Below are positions 18,223-26,595 of a DNA stretch of 64,000 nt, in pieces (the stretch's first letter is position 1; every line of letters starts with the position of its first letter). A model generated the notes under the pieces. That model did not search any database. It worked only from the letters and a program-made list of their open reading frames with translations, and was not told the DNA's origin. The position numbers and the translations under genes are program-made. The DNA is from Frankia alni ACN14a (GTDB lineage Bacteria > Actinomycetota > Actinomycetes > Frankiales > Frankiaceae), in NCBI RefSeq assembly GCF_000058485.1, contig NC_008278.1, positions 62,001 through 126,000 of the forward strand, written 5' to 3'.

Positions 18223-19798
18223 CCGGGCAGCGGTCGAGCTCGTGCAGCGTCCCGGTCAGCGGGAACGAGCGGACGCCGCGGTTGCACCACCCGCCGCCGC
18301 GCAGGGTGGCGAGCTCCGCCGCCGTACCCCGGCGGTCGTAGGCGAGGACGAACAGCAGGACGCGCTGCGGGGGATGCTGGCGGGTCCGCACGGCTCGCTC
18401 CGCCCCGCCGCGACCGATCCCGGTCAGGAACGTCGTCGCCGAGCGCGGTACCCGTGCGCCTGGCCGCCGCGGGCCGTCGGCGCTGAGCTCCATCCCGTAC
18501 AGCCAGCCCGCCCGGGCGAGGCGGCCGCCGACGATGACGGCGTCACCCGGCCGGTACTGCTCCCGCACGGCCAGCGTGGCATCCACCATGCCCTCGATCG
18601 GGCGCACCTCGTGACGCTCCCGCCACAGGGTGCCGATCCCGGCGGCCGCGCAGACCGGCGTCGCCGCGATGCCCGCGAGGCAGAGCACGCTGGCCGCGCT
18701 GATGACGTGACCGCGCCTGCCCCTGCCGCCGCCATCTCCACCGACGCGGTGCCGACGGGCCGCGGCTGCCAGCTCGCCCGCGCCGACCGCCGCGACGATG
18801 GTCAGCAGCGGGACCAGGAACAGGTTCGGCCGGCATGCCCCGAAGGGCCAGTAACGCCCGCCGCTCGCCGCGAGCTGGAGAAGCTCGGCGCCGATCAGGC
18901 TCCACAGCAGCGTCGCGCCGTCGGCCCGGCGGCGCAGCGTCCGGGCGCCCGCGAGCATGGCGACGGCCGTCGCGGTCCCCACGGCGATCGTGGCGAGTCG
19001 GTGACCCTCGAGCAGGGAGTGCACCAGATTGGGGTCGTAGCGATCGATGCCGGGTGGCGCGCCGCCCAGCACCGCGATCACCTGGTCGGCGGTGAAGCGC
19101 AGCCCGCCGAGAACGCCTCGCCCGGCGAGGAACTGATCGTCCCAGAAATGGCTCGCGCGCTGGCTGGACTGGTGGGAGACGAACAGCAGCGTGTGCCCGG
19201 CGGCCAGCAGCAGCGCCGGCGCGGCGCGCCAGCTGGTCCGGCGGTCGCGGACGAGGTCGCCCACGGCCAGCGGCACCAGCAGGAACACGGCGGGCAGCGA
19301 GACCGCGGCCAGGGCGCCGGCGACGGTCCGTTTCCGCAGCGGCGCGCCGGGCGACGTCCACAGGGCGAAGATCGCGAGGGAGACGACCGCCTCGAGGACG
19401 TAGGGCTTGAGCTGGGTGCCGGAGTCGACGACGGTGCCGCTCAGCGCCACCGCGACCGCGCCGCCCGCCGCCGGCAGGACGCCGGTGAAGCGCCGCGCGG
19501 ACAGGAACGTAGCCACCGCCAGCACCGGCAGCCAGACTCCGGCCGTCACGGTGCGCAGCGCCCAGGCGTGCCAGCCCAGCACGTCGCCGGTCACCCGGGT
19601 CAGCGCGATCGACCCCAGCGACGACGGCGCGTTCGCCGACCTGAGCTCCGACCAGAACGTTGGCCACGGCTCGCCCGCGAAGTGCGGGCGCCACAGCTCG
19701 TCGTACCAGAGCGGCCGCCCGATCCGAGCGTGCAGCGCGATCTCCACCGCGACGGCGGCGACGGCGAGCAGGAGTGCGACCCGCAGGTCGCGGCGCAT
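18179..19798 (-). CDS. GT-C type membrane glycosyltransferase-like protein
   Basis: Polytopic membrane protein of about 539 residues. The first helix is followed by PLWYDELWRPHFAGE, the Asp-Glu pair in the first external loop typical of GT-C (PMT/ArnT) transferases that use lipid-linked sugars. About ten further hydrophobic helices and a soluble C-terminal region follow. ATG 19798 is preferred; GTG 19807 would add three residues but lies in a DnaA box. No good ribosome site is visible. Donor and acceptor are unknown. Confidence 0.7.
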   Translation of the reverse strand: MRRDLRVALLLAVAAVAVEIALHARIGRPLWYDELWRPHFAGEPWPTFWSELRSANAPSSLGSIALTRVTGDVLGWHAWALRTVTAGVWLPVLAVATFLSARRFTGVLPAAGGAVAVALSGTVVDSGTQLKPYVLEAVVSLAIFALWTSPGAPLRKRTVAGALAAVSLPAVFLLVPLAVGDLVRDRRTSWRAAPALLLAAGHTLLFVSHQSSQRASHFWDDQFLAGRGVLGGLRFTADQVIAVLGGAPPGIDRYDPNLVHSLLEGHRLATIAVGTATAVAMLAGARTLRRRADGATLLWSLIGAELLQLAASGGRYWPFGACRPNLFLVPLLTIVAAVGAGELAAAARRHRVGGDGGGRGRRGHVISAASVLCLAGIAATPVCAAAGIGTLWRERHEVRPIEGMVDATLAVREQYRPGDAVIVGGRLARAGWLYGMELSADGPRRPGARVPRSATTFLTGIGRGGAERAVRTRQHPPQRVLLFVLAYDRRGTAAELATLRGGGWCNRGVRSFPLTGTLHELDRCPVTERRGPPSPSAGR

Positions 19799-19799
19799 G

Positions 19800-19842
19800 T
19801 TATCCACAGGTTGTCCACAAGACCCCGCCTGCCTGTGGACAA
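19800..19842. promoter_or_regulatory. Cluster of three DnaA boxes
   Basis: TTATCCACA (19800-19808), TTGTCCACA (19811-19819) and the reverse-strand TTGTCCACA (19842-19834) fall within 43 bp. All match the DnaA-box consensus. The first two are 11 bp apart and the third 23 bp further, close to whole helical turns. They fill the 67-bp gap between the glycosyltransferase start and the aminotransferase stop. Confidence 0.75.
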
Positions 19843-19865
19843 CCTCGTCGATGGTGTCGATAGGA

Positions 19866-21080
19866 CTAGTTCTGCTTGTACCGGGCCAGGAACCGGTCGA
19901 TCCGCCCGACGGCGTCGGTGAGATCGTCCACCGAGGGCAGCGTGACGATCCGGACGTGGTCGGGATGCGGCCAGTTGAAGCCCGTGCCCTGAACGAGAAG
20001 TATCTTCTCGGCTGCCAGCAGGTCGAAGACGAACCGCTCGTCGTCCACGATCGGGTAGACCTCGGGATCGAGCCTCGGGAACGCGTACAGCGCGCCTCGC
20101 GGTGGCACGCAGGACACCCCAGGGATGTCGTTGAGCAGCTTCACGACCGTGTCCCGCTGTTCCCGCAGCCGGCCGCCGGGCAGGACGAGATCGCCCGCAC
20201 CGCCGTCCTCGGCGAGGGCGGCGAGCGTCGCGAACTGCCCGGGCACGTTCGCGCACAGCCGCATGTTCGCGAGGATGTTCAGCCCCTCGATGTAGGACGA
20301 GGCGTGTCCGCGCGGGCCCGACAGGACCATCCAGCCGGAGCGGAACCCCGCCAGCCGGTAGGCCTTCGACAGGCCGTTGAAGGTCATACAGACCAGGTCC
20401 GGGGCCAGCGACGCGGTCGCGACGTGCTCGGCGTCGTCGTAGAGGATCCGGTCGTAGATCTCGTCGGACAGCAGCATCAGATGATGGCGCCGCGCGACCT
20501 CGACGATGTCCTCCAGCACCCGCCGCTCGTAGACGGCGCCGGTGGGGTTGTTCGGGTTGATGATGACGATCGCCCTGGTCCGCGGAGTGACCTTGCGGGC
20601 GATGTCCGCCACGTCCGGCGCCCACCCGGCGGTCTCGTCACAGAGGTAGTGCACCGGCCGCCCGCCGCAGAGGCTCACCACGGCCGTCCACAGCGGGTAG
20701 TCGGGCGCCGGTAGCAGCACCTCGTCGCCGTTGTTGAGCAGCGCCTGCAACGACATCATGATCATCTCGGAGACGCCGTTGCCCAGATACACGCTCTCGG
20801 GCGTGATTCCGGCGATGCCCTTGCGGTTGTGGTAGCCAACGACCGCCTCGCGCGCGGCGCGCAGTCCCTTGGAGTCGCTGTACCCCTGTGCGCCCGCCAG
20901 GTTTGCCACGACGGCCTCAAGTACCTCCGGCGGTGCGGAGAAGCCGAACGGCGCCGGGTTGCCGATGTTCAGCTTGAGGATGCGCGCGCCCGCGGCTTCC
21001 AGCCGGGTCGCTTCGTCGAGGACAGGCCCACGGACGTCGTAACAGACGTCGGCGAGCTTGTCGGACTGGGTGAACTCCAT
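19866..21080 (-). CDS. alaA: Alanine aminotransferase-type PLP enzyme
   Basis: Fold-type I aminotransferase of 404 residues, closest in style to bacterial glutamate-pyruvate transaminases (AlaA/AlaT). Visible features: KLNIGNPAPFGF at the N-terminus, INPNNPTGAVY around 174-184, LSDEIYDRILYD around 204-214, and the PLP lysine Lys239 in SKAYRLAGFRSGW. ATG 21080 directly abuts the stop codon of the upstream permease gene, so it is probably translated by coupling as the last gene of the znu operon. Substrate assignment is by family resemblance. Confidence 0.85.
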   Translation of the reverse strand: MEFTQSDKLADVCYDVRGPVLDEATRLEAAGARILKLNIGNPAPFGFSAPPEVLEAVVANLAGAQGYSDSKGLRAAREAVVGYHNRKGIAGITPESVYLGNGVSEMIMMSLQALLNNGDEVLLPAPDYPLWTAVVSLCGGRPVHYLCDETAGWAPDVADIARKVTPRTRAIVIINPNNPTGAVYERRVLEDIVEVARRHHLMLLSDEIYDRILYDDAEHVATASLAPDLVCMTFNGLSKAYRLAGFRSGWMVLSGPRGHASSYIEGLNILANMRLCANVPGQFATLAALAEDGGAGDLVLPGGRLREQRDTVVKLLNDIPGVSCVPPRGALYAFPRLDPEVYPIVDDERFVFDLLAAEKILLVQGTGFNWPHPDHVRIVTLPSVDDLTDAVGRIDRFLARYKQN

Positions 21081-21965
21081 CTACCCAGAGTAGGTGGGGC
21101 GTCCAGCGGATTTCCGGCGGCCCGCGGCCGCGACGGCCAGTTCACCCCACGGGAGTGACCGCAACACCAGCGAGACCATGAAGAACGCGGCGACGGACAG
21201 GACGATCGCGCCGCCGGCCGCGACGTTCCACTGCTCGCTGACAGCAAGTCCGATCACCCCGGAGGCGACGCCGAGACCCATGGCCACGGCGGTCATCGTG
21301 GAGGTCCGCGAGCACCAGAGCCGGGCCGTCGCTGCCGGACCCACGATCAGAGCGACCGCCATGATCGTGCCGACCGCGGGCAGGGAGGTCACCACCGTCG
21401 CCTCGAGCGCCAGCAGCAGGACAAGATCAAGCCGGCGGGCCGGATAGCCCGCGGCGGCGAGGGCGTCCGGATCGAAGGCGGCGAGGTGCAGCTCCTTGCG
21501 CAGCGCCGCCAGCCCCCCCAGCACGACCGCTGTCGTCGCCGCGCTGACGACCAGATCGCTCGACTGGACGGTGAGCACCGAACCGACCAGGAAGGCGGTG
21601 AGGTCCCGGCTGAAGCCCTCCTGCGTCGACATCAGCGCCATTCCCAGGGCGAAGCCGCCGGAGAGCACTACGGCGGTGACGCTGGTGGTCTCCCGCCCGT
21701 GCTCGGCGCCGCGCGGGCCCGTCAGCGCCGCCACGACACCCACGAGAAGCACGCCGAAGACCCCCGCGCCGAGGACGAGACCCAGGCCGAGCAGCGTCGC
21801 GATCACCACCCCGGGGAAGGTCGCGTGGGTCAACGCCATGGTCAGGAAGCTCAGCCGGCGCAGCACGACATGGACGCCGACCGCCCCGCAGAGCACCCCG
21901 ACGATCACGACCTCCAGCAGCGCGCGCCGCACGTAGCCGTCGCCGAGGGAGGAGAACAGGATCAT
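21081..21965 (-). CDS. Metal ABC transporter permease 2 (ZnuB type)
   Basis: Inner-membrane permease of the ABC-3 family for zinc or manganese. The 294-residue protein has eight or nine hydrophobic helices and the family segments GAVGVHVVLRRLSFLTMALTH and LVVGPAATARL-like LIVGPAATARL. ATG 21965 overlaps the preceding stop as ATGA. It is paralogous to the permease just upstream, so the transporter is probably a heterodimer. Confidence 0.88.
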   Translation of the reverse strand: MILFSSLGDGYVRRALLEVVIVGVLCGAVGVHVVLRRLSFLTMALTHATFPGVVIATLLGLGLVLGAGVFGVLLVGVVAALTGPRGAEHGRETTSVTAVVLSGGFALGMALMSTQEGFSRDLTAFLVGSVLTVQSSDLVVSAATTAVVLGGLAALRKELHLAAFDPDALAAAGYPARRLDLVLLLALEATVVTSLPAVGTIMAVALIVGPAATARLWCSRTSTMTAVAMGLGVASGVIGLAVSEQWNVAAGGAIVLSVAAFFMVSLVLRSLPWGELAVAAAGRRKSAGRPTYSG

Positions 21966-22813
21966 CGCCGCACCAGCCGCCGGGTGGCCTGGCCGAGCGC
22001 CGCCAGGGCGTAGAACGCGACGAGGACGAGCACGATGGTGGCCCCGGCGGCGAGCCGCAGGTCATGACCAACCGACGCCTCGTAGCTGGTGGCGAGCCCC
22101 AGCCAGGCGCCGATCATGCCGAGGAGCACCGCCACGGCGACGATGACGCCGAGCCGCGCGGACAGCAGCCGCGCCGCCGCGGCCGGCACGACGAGCATCG
22201 CGATCACGAGCACGGTGCCGACAGCCTGGACCGAGGCGACCACGACCAGCGCGATCATCATGTTGCTGACCAGGTCGAGCGCGGTGATCCGGTAGCCCGC
22301 CGCCCGGGCCCACTCGGGGTCGAAGGCCCGCAGCAGCAGCTCCTTGCCCAGCCCGAGCAGGACCAGGCCGGCCAGCGCGGTCACCACCGCGGTGAACACG
22401 ATGTCCGTGATGTCGATGGTCAGCACGTGGCCGAACAGGAAGGCGGTGAGATCGGCGGTGTACGAGTGCTGCCGCGAGATGAGGATCACCCCCACCGCGA
22501 AGAAGGCCGTCAGCAGCACGGCCAGGGTCGCGTCCTCGTTTACCCGCCGGGTCGCCGCGATCGCCGTGAACAGGGCGGCGGCGGCCACCGCGCAGACGAG
22601 CGCACCCGGCACGATGCCGGACCGGCCCGAGACCAGAAACCCGACGACGACCCCGGGAAAGACGGTGTGGGTGACGGCGTCGGTCAGGAACGCCAGTCGT
22701 CGTAGCAGCACATACACGCCGACCGCGCCGCAGAGTGCACCGAGGAGCAGCGCCTCGATGAGAGCCCGGGTCATGTACGGCCGGTCAAACGGGGTGATCA
22801 GAATGTCGATCAT
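21962..22813 (-). CDS. znuB: Metal ABC transporter permease 1 (ZnuB type)
   Basis: 283-residue ABC-3 family permease with about nine helices. ATG 22813 is chosen because it overlaps the ATPase stop as ATGA and gives the family-typical start MIDILITPFDRPYMTRALIE; the open frame extends 43 residues further without support. GAVGVYVLLRRLAFLTDAVTH and VVPAAAARLLSARL are conserved family segments. No substrate-binding protein gene is adjacent, which is unusual for a complete znu system. Confidence 0.9.
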   Translation of the reverse strand: MIDILITPFDRPYMTRALIEALLLGALCGAVGVYVLLRRLAFLTDAVTHTVFPGVVVGFLVSGRSGIVPGALVCAVAAAALFTAIAATRRVNEDATLAVLLTAFFAVGVILISRQHSYTADLTAFLFGHVLTIDITDIVFTAVVTALAGLVLLGLGKELLLRAFDPEWARAAGYRITALDLVSNMMIALVVVASVQAVGTVLVIAMLVVPAAAARLLSARLGVIVAVAVLLGMIGAWLGLATSYEASVGHDLRLAAGATIVLVLVAFYALAALGQATRRLVRR

Positions 22814-23568
22814 GAGCGGGCGACGATCAGCCCGCGATCGCCCAGCTCCAGTGCCGCCCCGCCATAGGCGGCGCGCAGCAGATCGGGGGTGAGCACGTCC
22901 CCCGGCGGCCCGAAGCCGAACTGATGCCGGTTGAGCAGGCAAATGCCGTCGCAGGTCAACTGTGCAAGGCCCAGGTCGTGGGTGGACACGACGACCGCGG
23001 CGCCGCCGGCGGCGAGAGTCTTGATCGTGGCCAGCAGAGCCTCCTGGGAGACCGCGTCGACCCCGTTGAAGGGCTCGTCGAGCAGCAGCGCCTGTGGTTG
23101 TGCCGCGATCGCCCGCGCGAGCAGCACCCGCTGGCGCTGCCCCCCGGACAGCGTGCCGAACCGGTCCGCCGCCCGGTGCGCGAGGCCCACCGCCGCCAGC
23201 GCCTCGGCGGCCGCGTCCCGATCAGCCCGCCCGGGCGGCCGCAGCCAGCCGATCCGCCGGTAGCGGCCCATCAGGACGACCTGCGCCACCGAGACCGGGA
23301 AGTCCGGGTCGAGCGTGTCCGCCTGCGGCACGTAGGCGACCAGCCGGCGCGCCTGCGCGGGTGGCAGGCCGAGGACGGTGATCGAACCCGACGCGACCGG
23401 CACCAGGCCGAGCAGCGCCTTGATCAGGGTCGACTTGCCGGCACCGTTCGGCCCGACGAGCGCGACGATCTCCCCTTGGCGCACCGTGCCGTGGACCTGC
23501 TCCAACGCAGGCACCCGCCCATAGGCGATGCTCGCCTGGTCGAAGACGATCGCGGCGGGTCGGGACAT
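22810..23568 (-). CDS. znuC: Zinc/manganese ABC transporter ATPase
   Basis: ATP-binding subunit driving metal uptake. The 252-residue protein has Walker A GPNGAGKST, Q-loop YVPQAD, signature LSGGQRQR, Walker B ALLLDEP and switch His in STHDLGLAQ. It is first in a tightly coupled operon with two permeases and the aminotransferase. ATG 23568 is six bases after a predicted -10, so the mRNA is probably leaderless. A Zur-type box overlaps the -10. Confidence 0.92.
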   Translation of the reverse strand: MSRPAAIVFDQASIAYGRVPALEQVHGTVRQGEIVALVGPNGAGKSTLIKALLGLVPVASGSITVLGLPPAQARRLVAYVPQADTLDPDFPVSVAQVVLMGRYRRIGWLRPPGRADRDAAAEALAAVGLAHRAADRFGTLSGGQRQRVLLARAIAAQPQALLLDEPFNGVDAVSQEALLATIKTLAAGGAAVVVSTHDLGLAQLTCDGICLLNRHQFGFGPPGDVLTPDLLRAAYGGAALELGDRGLIVARS

Positions 23569-23574
23569 GACCTA

Positions 23575-23604
23575 ATTGGAAACGATTGTCGATGCCGATG
23601 TCAA
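23575..23604 (-). promoter_or_regulatory. znuC promoter with Zur box
   Basis: On the minus strand, -35 TTGACA (23604-23599) and -10 TCCAAT (23580-23575) are 18 bp apart, six bases before the znuC ATG. TGGAAACGATTGTCG (23577-23591) overlaps the -10 and matches 11 of 15 positions of the actinobacterial Zur box TGAAAATGATTTTCA. Zinc-dependent repression is the expected outcome. Confidence 0.72.
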
Positions 23605-23611
23605 ATTGGAC

Positions 23612-24193
23612 TCACTGGCCGCCGTACGTGATTGTCACTCGGCGGTTGATCGCTCGTCCGGCCGGGTCGTCCGAGCCGTCGGGCAGGGTGTCATGGGCGA
23701 TCGGATCGGCGGATCCATGGCCCCTGGCGGAGACGAGAAACCCGGCCGGCGCCGCGGGACGCAGGAGATCGGCGACGGCGCTGGCGCGCCGTTGGGACAG
23801 GATCACGTTGTAGGCCGGAGTGCCGAAGCTGTCGGTGTATCCGTCCACCCGGATCGGCGCGGCGGACCCGGCGAGCCGACCCGCCACGTCGGCGATCTGG
23901 CGACGCGCGGTCGCGGTGAGCTCGGCCGAGTCGAAGGCGAACAACACGTCTGCGCTCAGGACGAGCGTGGTCTCGGCGCCGCGATGTTCCTCGGTGCGAA
24001 GCTCGACGACGCTCCTGTCGAGGTCGATCGGGCGGACCGCGTCGTCGGTCCGCAGCGTGTGCACCGCGGCGCGCACCTCGTCGTCCGGCACAGGGGCCGC
24101 GGCGACGAGCGCCAGCACGGCGACCAGCGCCACCATCGCTCGGGGCCCACCGCTCACGAGGCGAGGGCTACTCGCGAGGCGAGGGCTACTCAC
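23612..24193 (-). CDS. OmpA-family peptidoglycan-binding protein
   Basis: 193-residue exported protein. An N-terminal hydrophobic segment (AMVALVAVLALVAAAPV) is probably a signal peptide. The C-terminal OmpA-like domain contains VLFAFDSAELTATAR, VDGYTDSFGTPAYN and LSQRRASAVADLL, with the Asp and Arg expected to grip diaminopimelate in peptidoglycan. GTG 24193 overlaps the stop of the upstream lipoprotein gene as GTGA, so the two are translationally coupled and probably function together at the cell wall. Confidence 0.82.
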   Translation of the reverse strand: MSSPRLASSPRLVSGGPRAMVALVAVLALVAAAPVPDDEVRAAVHTLRTDDAVRPIDLDRSVVELRTEEHRGAETTLVLSADVLFAFDSAELTATARRQIADVAGRLAGSAAPIRVDGYTDSFGTPAYNVILSQRRASAVADLLRPAAPAGFLVSARGHGSADPIAHDTLPDGSDDPAGRAINRRVTITYGGQ

Positions 24194-24753
24194 GAAGCGA
24201 TGTCCGCACCGTCGAAGACGATCTGATCGTCCAGATAGACATCGATCTTCTTGACCTCCGCCGGTGGCGCGGCGAACGTGAAGGTCAGGTTGAGCGGGCG
24301 ATCGTTGGCGGTGCGGACGACGCCCGGGATCGGACCGAGCGGCTCATTGTGGCTGTCGCGGACGACCAGGTAGCGGCGCAGGTTCTCCGTGTCGACCAGG
24401 CTCACGCTGCCGCCTCGACCACCCGCCATGTCCAGCAGGGAGATGCCGCCGGGGCGGTCGGTGCGCAGGTGCGGTGTGAAGGTCAGCCGCAGGATGGCGA
24501 GTCTGCCGCTGATCCGCAGGTCGACGAGCCCGATCTCGACCGGGCCGTTCTCGCCGGCGGTGAGCCGAGCGGTGCGGGCGACCTCCGGGCTCTCGCTCCT
24601 CGGCGACGCCGGACCCGCCGGCCGCGCGGACTCGGCGGCCGGACCGGGTCTGTCGATGCTGTCCGATCCGCCGGAACAGGATGCGGCGGTCAGTGCCGCG
24701 AGCGTGGCCAGTGCCATGACGACACAACTCAGTCGGTGACGCGATCGCGGCAT
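24190..24753 (-). CDS. Putative lipoprotein coupled to the OmpA-like protein
   Basis: 187-residue protein with a signal sequence ending in the lipobox LTAASC near residue 26, then an acidic linker and a beta-rich domain of unknown family. It starts 48 bp after the stop of the haem-degradation gene on the same strand and may be read from the same iron-regulated promoter. Translation of the OmpA-like gene is coupled to its stop. Confidence 0.7.
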   Translation of the reverse strand: MPRSRHRLSCVVMALATLAALTAASCSGGSDSIDRPGPAAESARPAGPASPRSESPEVARTARLTAGENGPVEIGLVDLRISGRLAILRLTFTPHLRTDRPGGISLLDMAGGRGGSVSLVDTENLRRYLVVRDSHNEPLGPIPGVVRTANDRPLNLTFTFAAPPAEVKKIDVYLDDQIVFDGADIAS

Positions 24754-24801
24754 CTGAGCCTCCGGGCGCGGGGCAGAAACGTCCGGAGCCGATTATGGGC
24801 G

Positions 24802-25575
24802 TCATTCGGAGGTGTTGGCCGACTGGTCGAGCAATCGGCGAAGTTCGCGGCCGAGGGAGCGCGGCTCGACGAGGGGCTGCCGGAATGCGACCCGCACCTG
24901 CTCGGCTCCGGCGCTGTCCACCCGCCACAGATCCAAGCCGTACCGATCCAGGCCACTGACCTGGACGCCGGCGATGTCGCCCTCGGTCTCCGCCGGCCGA
25001 GCGTGTCGGGCGAGCTGGCGCATCTGGTCAGCATGTCCCACGTTGAGATGCTCGATGAGCTCCGGCGCGTAGGCGCTGATCAGATCCGGCTCGGCAAACG
25101 CATAGGACGTCAGGTCGATGCGCCGGTCCACCGTGGCGGAGGGCCATCGGCGTGGACGACCGTCCATGATCACTGTGGGTAGGCAGAGCACCACGTCGTC
25201 GACTGAGAGCGCCAGCACGGAAAGGCCATCGGTGACGCCGTCCTCCGTGCTGACGGTGCGACCCAGATCGGCGAGCCGGCTCAGGATCTGCTCCGTGGTG
25301 CCCGGCACCAAGCGCAGGGGACCAGTCAGGATCAGACGCTCGCCGGCGTGTCCCGGCACCTCGACCCAGCTCCGCCTCCCGCTCCTGGCGGCGCTGGCCA
25401 GTCGACCGTCAGCGCTCGCCATCAGTACCGGCTCACCTCCGTCGTCGATCACTCCCACCCAGCCCCGTGCCTGCTCACAGGGGAGAGTCAGTAGTGCCGT
25501 GCGGCCACCGGCGAGGACCGTCCTCGCCCGTCGAGCCATCGCGATCATGTCGTGAGTGTGGGCTGGTGACGACAC
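24802..25575 (-). CDS. HugZ/DUF2470-type haem-associated protein
   Basis: 257-residue protein. The N-terminal part has a split-barrel flavin-binding style (ARTVLAGGRTALLTLP, VLMASADGRLASAARSGR, RLILTGPLRLV). The C-terminal DUF2470 part contains LIEHLNVGHADQMRQLARH and DIAGVQVSGLDRYGLDL. This pairing is seen in HugZ-like haem-degrading proteins. GTG 25575 is four bases after GGAGG. A near-consensus iron box lies 16-34 bp upstream, supporting a role in iron release from haem. Catalysis itself is inferred. Confidence 0.75.
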   Translation of the reverse strand: MSSPAHTHDMIAMARRARTVLAGGRTALLTLPCEQARGWVGVIDDGGEPVLMASADGRLASAARSGRRSWVEVPGHAGERLILTGPLRLVPGTTEQILSRLADLGRTVSTEDGVTDGLSVLALSVDDVVLCLPTVIMDGRPRRWPSATVDRRIDLTSYAFAEPDLISAYAPELIEHLNVGHADQMRQLARHARPAETEGDIAGVQVSGLDRYGLDLWRVDSAGAEQVRVAFRQPLVEPRSLGRELRRLLDQSANTSE

Positions 25576-25590
25576 TGGACCTCCATGTAT

Positions 25591-25609
25591 TCAGGTTAGG
25601 CTTACTTAA
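25591..25609 (-). promoter_or_regulatory. IdeR/DmdR iron box
   Basis: TCAGGTTAGGCTTACTTAA matches 16 of 19 positions of the actinobacterial iron-box consensus TTAGGTTAGGCTAACCTAA. It lies just upstream of the HugZ-like gene, where an iron-loaded DtxR-family repressor would block transcription. Confidence 0.8.
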
Positions 25610-25786
25610 GCCAGGCCGGGCGTGGAGGTCAAGAGATACTCAGGCCCGATGTGGGGATCCGCCACGCGGCCGTGGTCCTGATGTCCACCCGGTTCCCGCT
25701 CCGGGCCGACCGGGGTCTTATAGACGGGGCGGGGATTCTAGGCTGTCGTAGTCGACGGAAGTCTCGCCCTCGAGGAGGAGGTGCCG

Positions 25787-26122
25787 GTGATCTTCAAGTT
25801 GGTCGGAGACGGTCGCCCGTACCCCGAGCACGGCCTTGGCCAGCGGGACTGGGCGGCCATTCCCCCTCGCCAGGTCCGGCTCGATCAGCTCGTCACGACG
25901 AAGCGGGTGCTGGCGCTCGATGTGCTGCTCGATGAGGACTCGACCTTCTATGGAGACCTCTTCCCGCATGTGATCGAGTGGGGTGGCGCTCTCTACCTCG
26001 AGGATGGGTTGCATCGGGCGGTCCGCGCGGCGCTGCAGCAGCGCACATCGATACACGCTCGGGTGTACGTGCTCACTGGACCGGCGTTGAGTGACTCCGC
26101 TCAGTCTTCGGTGGCGCGGTAG
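25787..26122 (+). CDS. Small ParB/sulfiredoxin-fold-like protein
   Basis: 111-residue protein. GTG 25787 is preceded by AGGAGG; GTG 25781 would add two residues. It begins VIFKLVGDGRPYPEHG. The segment LYLEDGLHRAVRAALQQRTSIHARV resembles the ParB N-terminal/sulfiredoxin motif DGxHRxxAxxxxxxxxxxxRV. I recall similar sequences in other actinobacteria, but no proven function. Its last 22 bp overlap the convergent neighbour. Confidence 0.72.
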   Translation: MIFKLVGDGRPYPEHGLGQRDWAAIPPRQVRLDQLVTTKRVLALDVLLDEDSTFYGDLFPHVIEWGGALYLEDGLHRAVRAALQQRTSIHARVYVLTGPALSDSAQSSVAR

Positions 26123-26457
26123 GTCACGTAGACGTCCTTGCCAACCTTGGCGAACAGATACTGCGGGCAGGTCGAGGACGGACGGTAGGCGGTGATCGGC
26201 CGAAAGACCGGTGACCGCATCACTGGCTTGAGGTTTCCGCCGGCGGTCCTCCTGGCCTGTCGGCCAGTGACGTCTGGCGCGTCGGCGCGCTCGTACCATC
26301 CGCCGCAGTAGCGGATGTCATGCGGCCGCGACGTCCAGGCCGGAGTGTGGAAGAACCACAGGAGGTAGGCCGTCCGCATCATCAGAACGAGCAGAAGAAT
26401 GATCAAGACAGATCGGAGAAAGTTCCCAGCTCGTCCGGACGCGAGGATGGGGCTCAC
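26101..26457 (-). CDS. Small membrane-anchored hypothetical protein
   Basis: 118 residues with one transmembrane helix (FLRSVLIILLLVLMMRTAYLL region, about 13-34) and an external domain with two cysteines (RYCGGWYE, STCPQYLF) that could form a disulfide. The start at 26457 (GTG) lacks a clear ribosome site, so the true start may be later. No family is recognised. Base composition is less GC-rich than its neighbours. Confidence 0.5.
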   Translation of the reverse strand: MSPILASGRAGNFLRSVLIILLLVLMMRTAYLLWFFHTPAWTSRPHDIRYCGGWYERADAPDVTGRQARRTAGGNLKPVMRSPVFRPITAYRPSSTCPQYLFAKVGKDVYVTYRATED

Positions 26458-26595
26458 AAGACCGGGAGCCTACGGGCATCGCCTCACGTAGCCAGGCAAC
26501 CGACCGCGTGTCACACCAGACTAGGTCAGGAGACTGGAGGTCTGGTCGGGTGCGACGTGTGCTGATCGACCGGAACTCGGCCAGCGGGGAGGCGC

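Noticed and set aside
19800-19842. Chromosome origin (oriC)
   Set aside because: Only three boxes, no AT-rich unwinding region and no dnaA, dnaN, recF or rpmH genes nearby.
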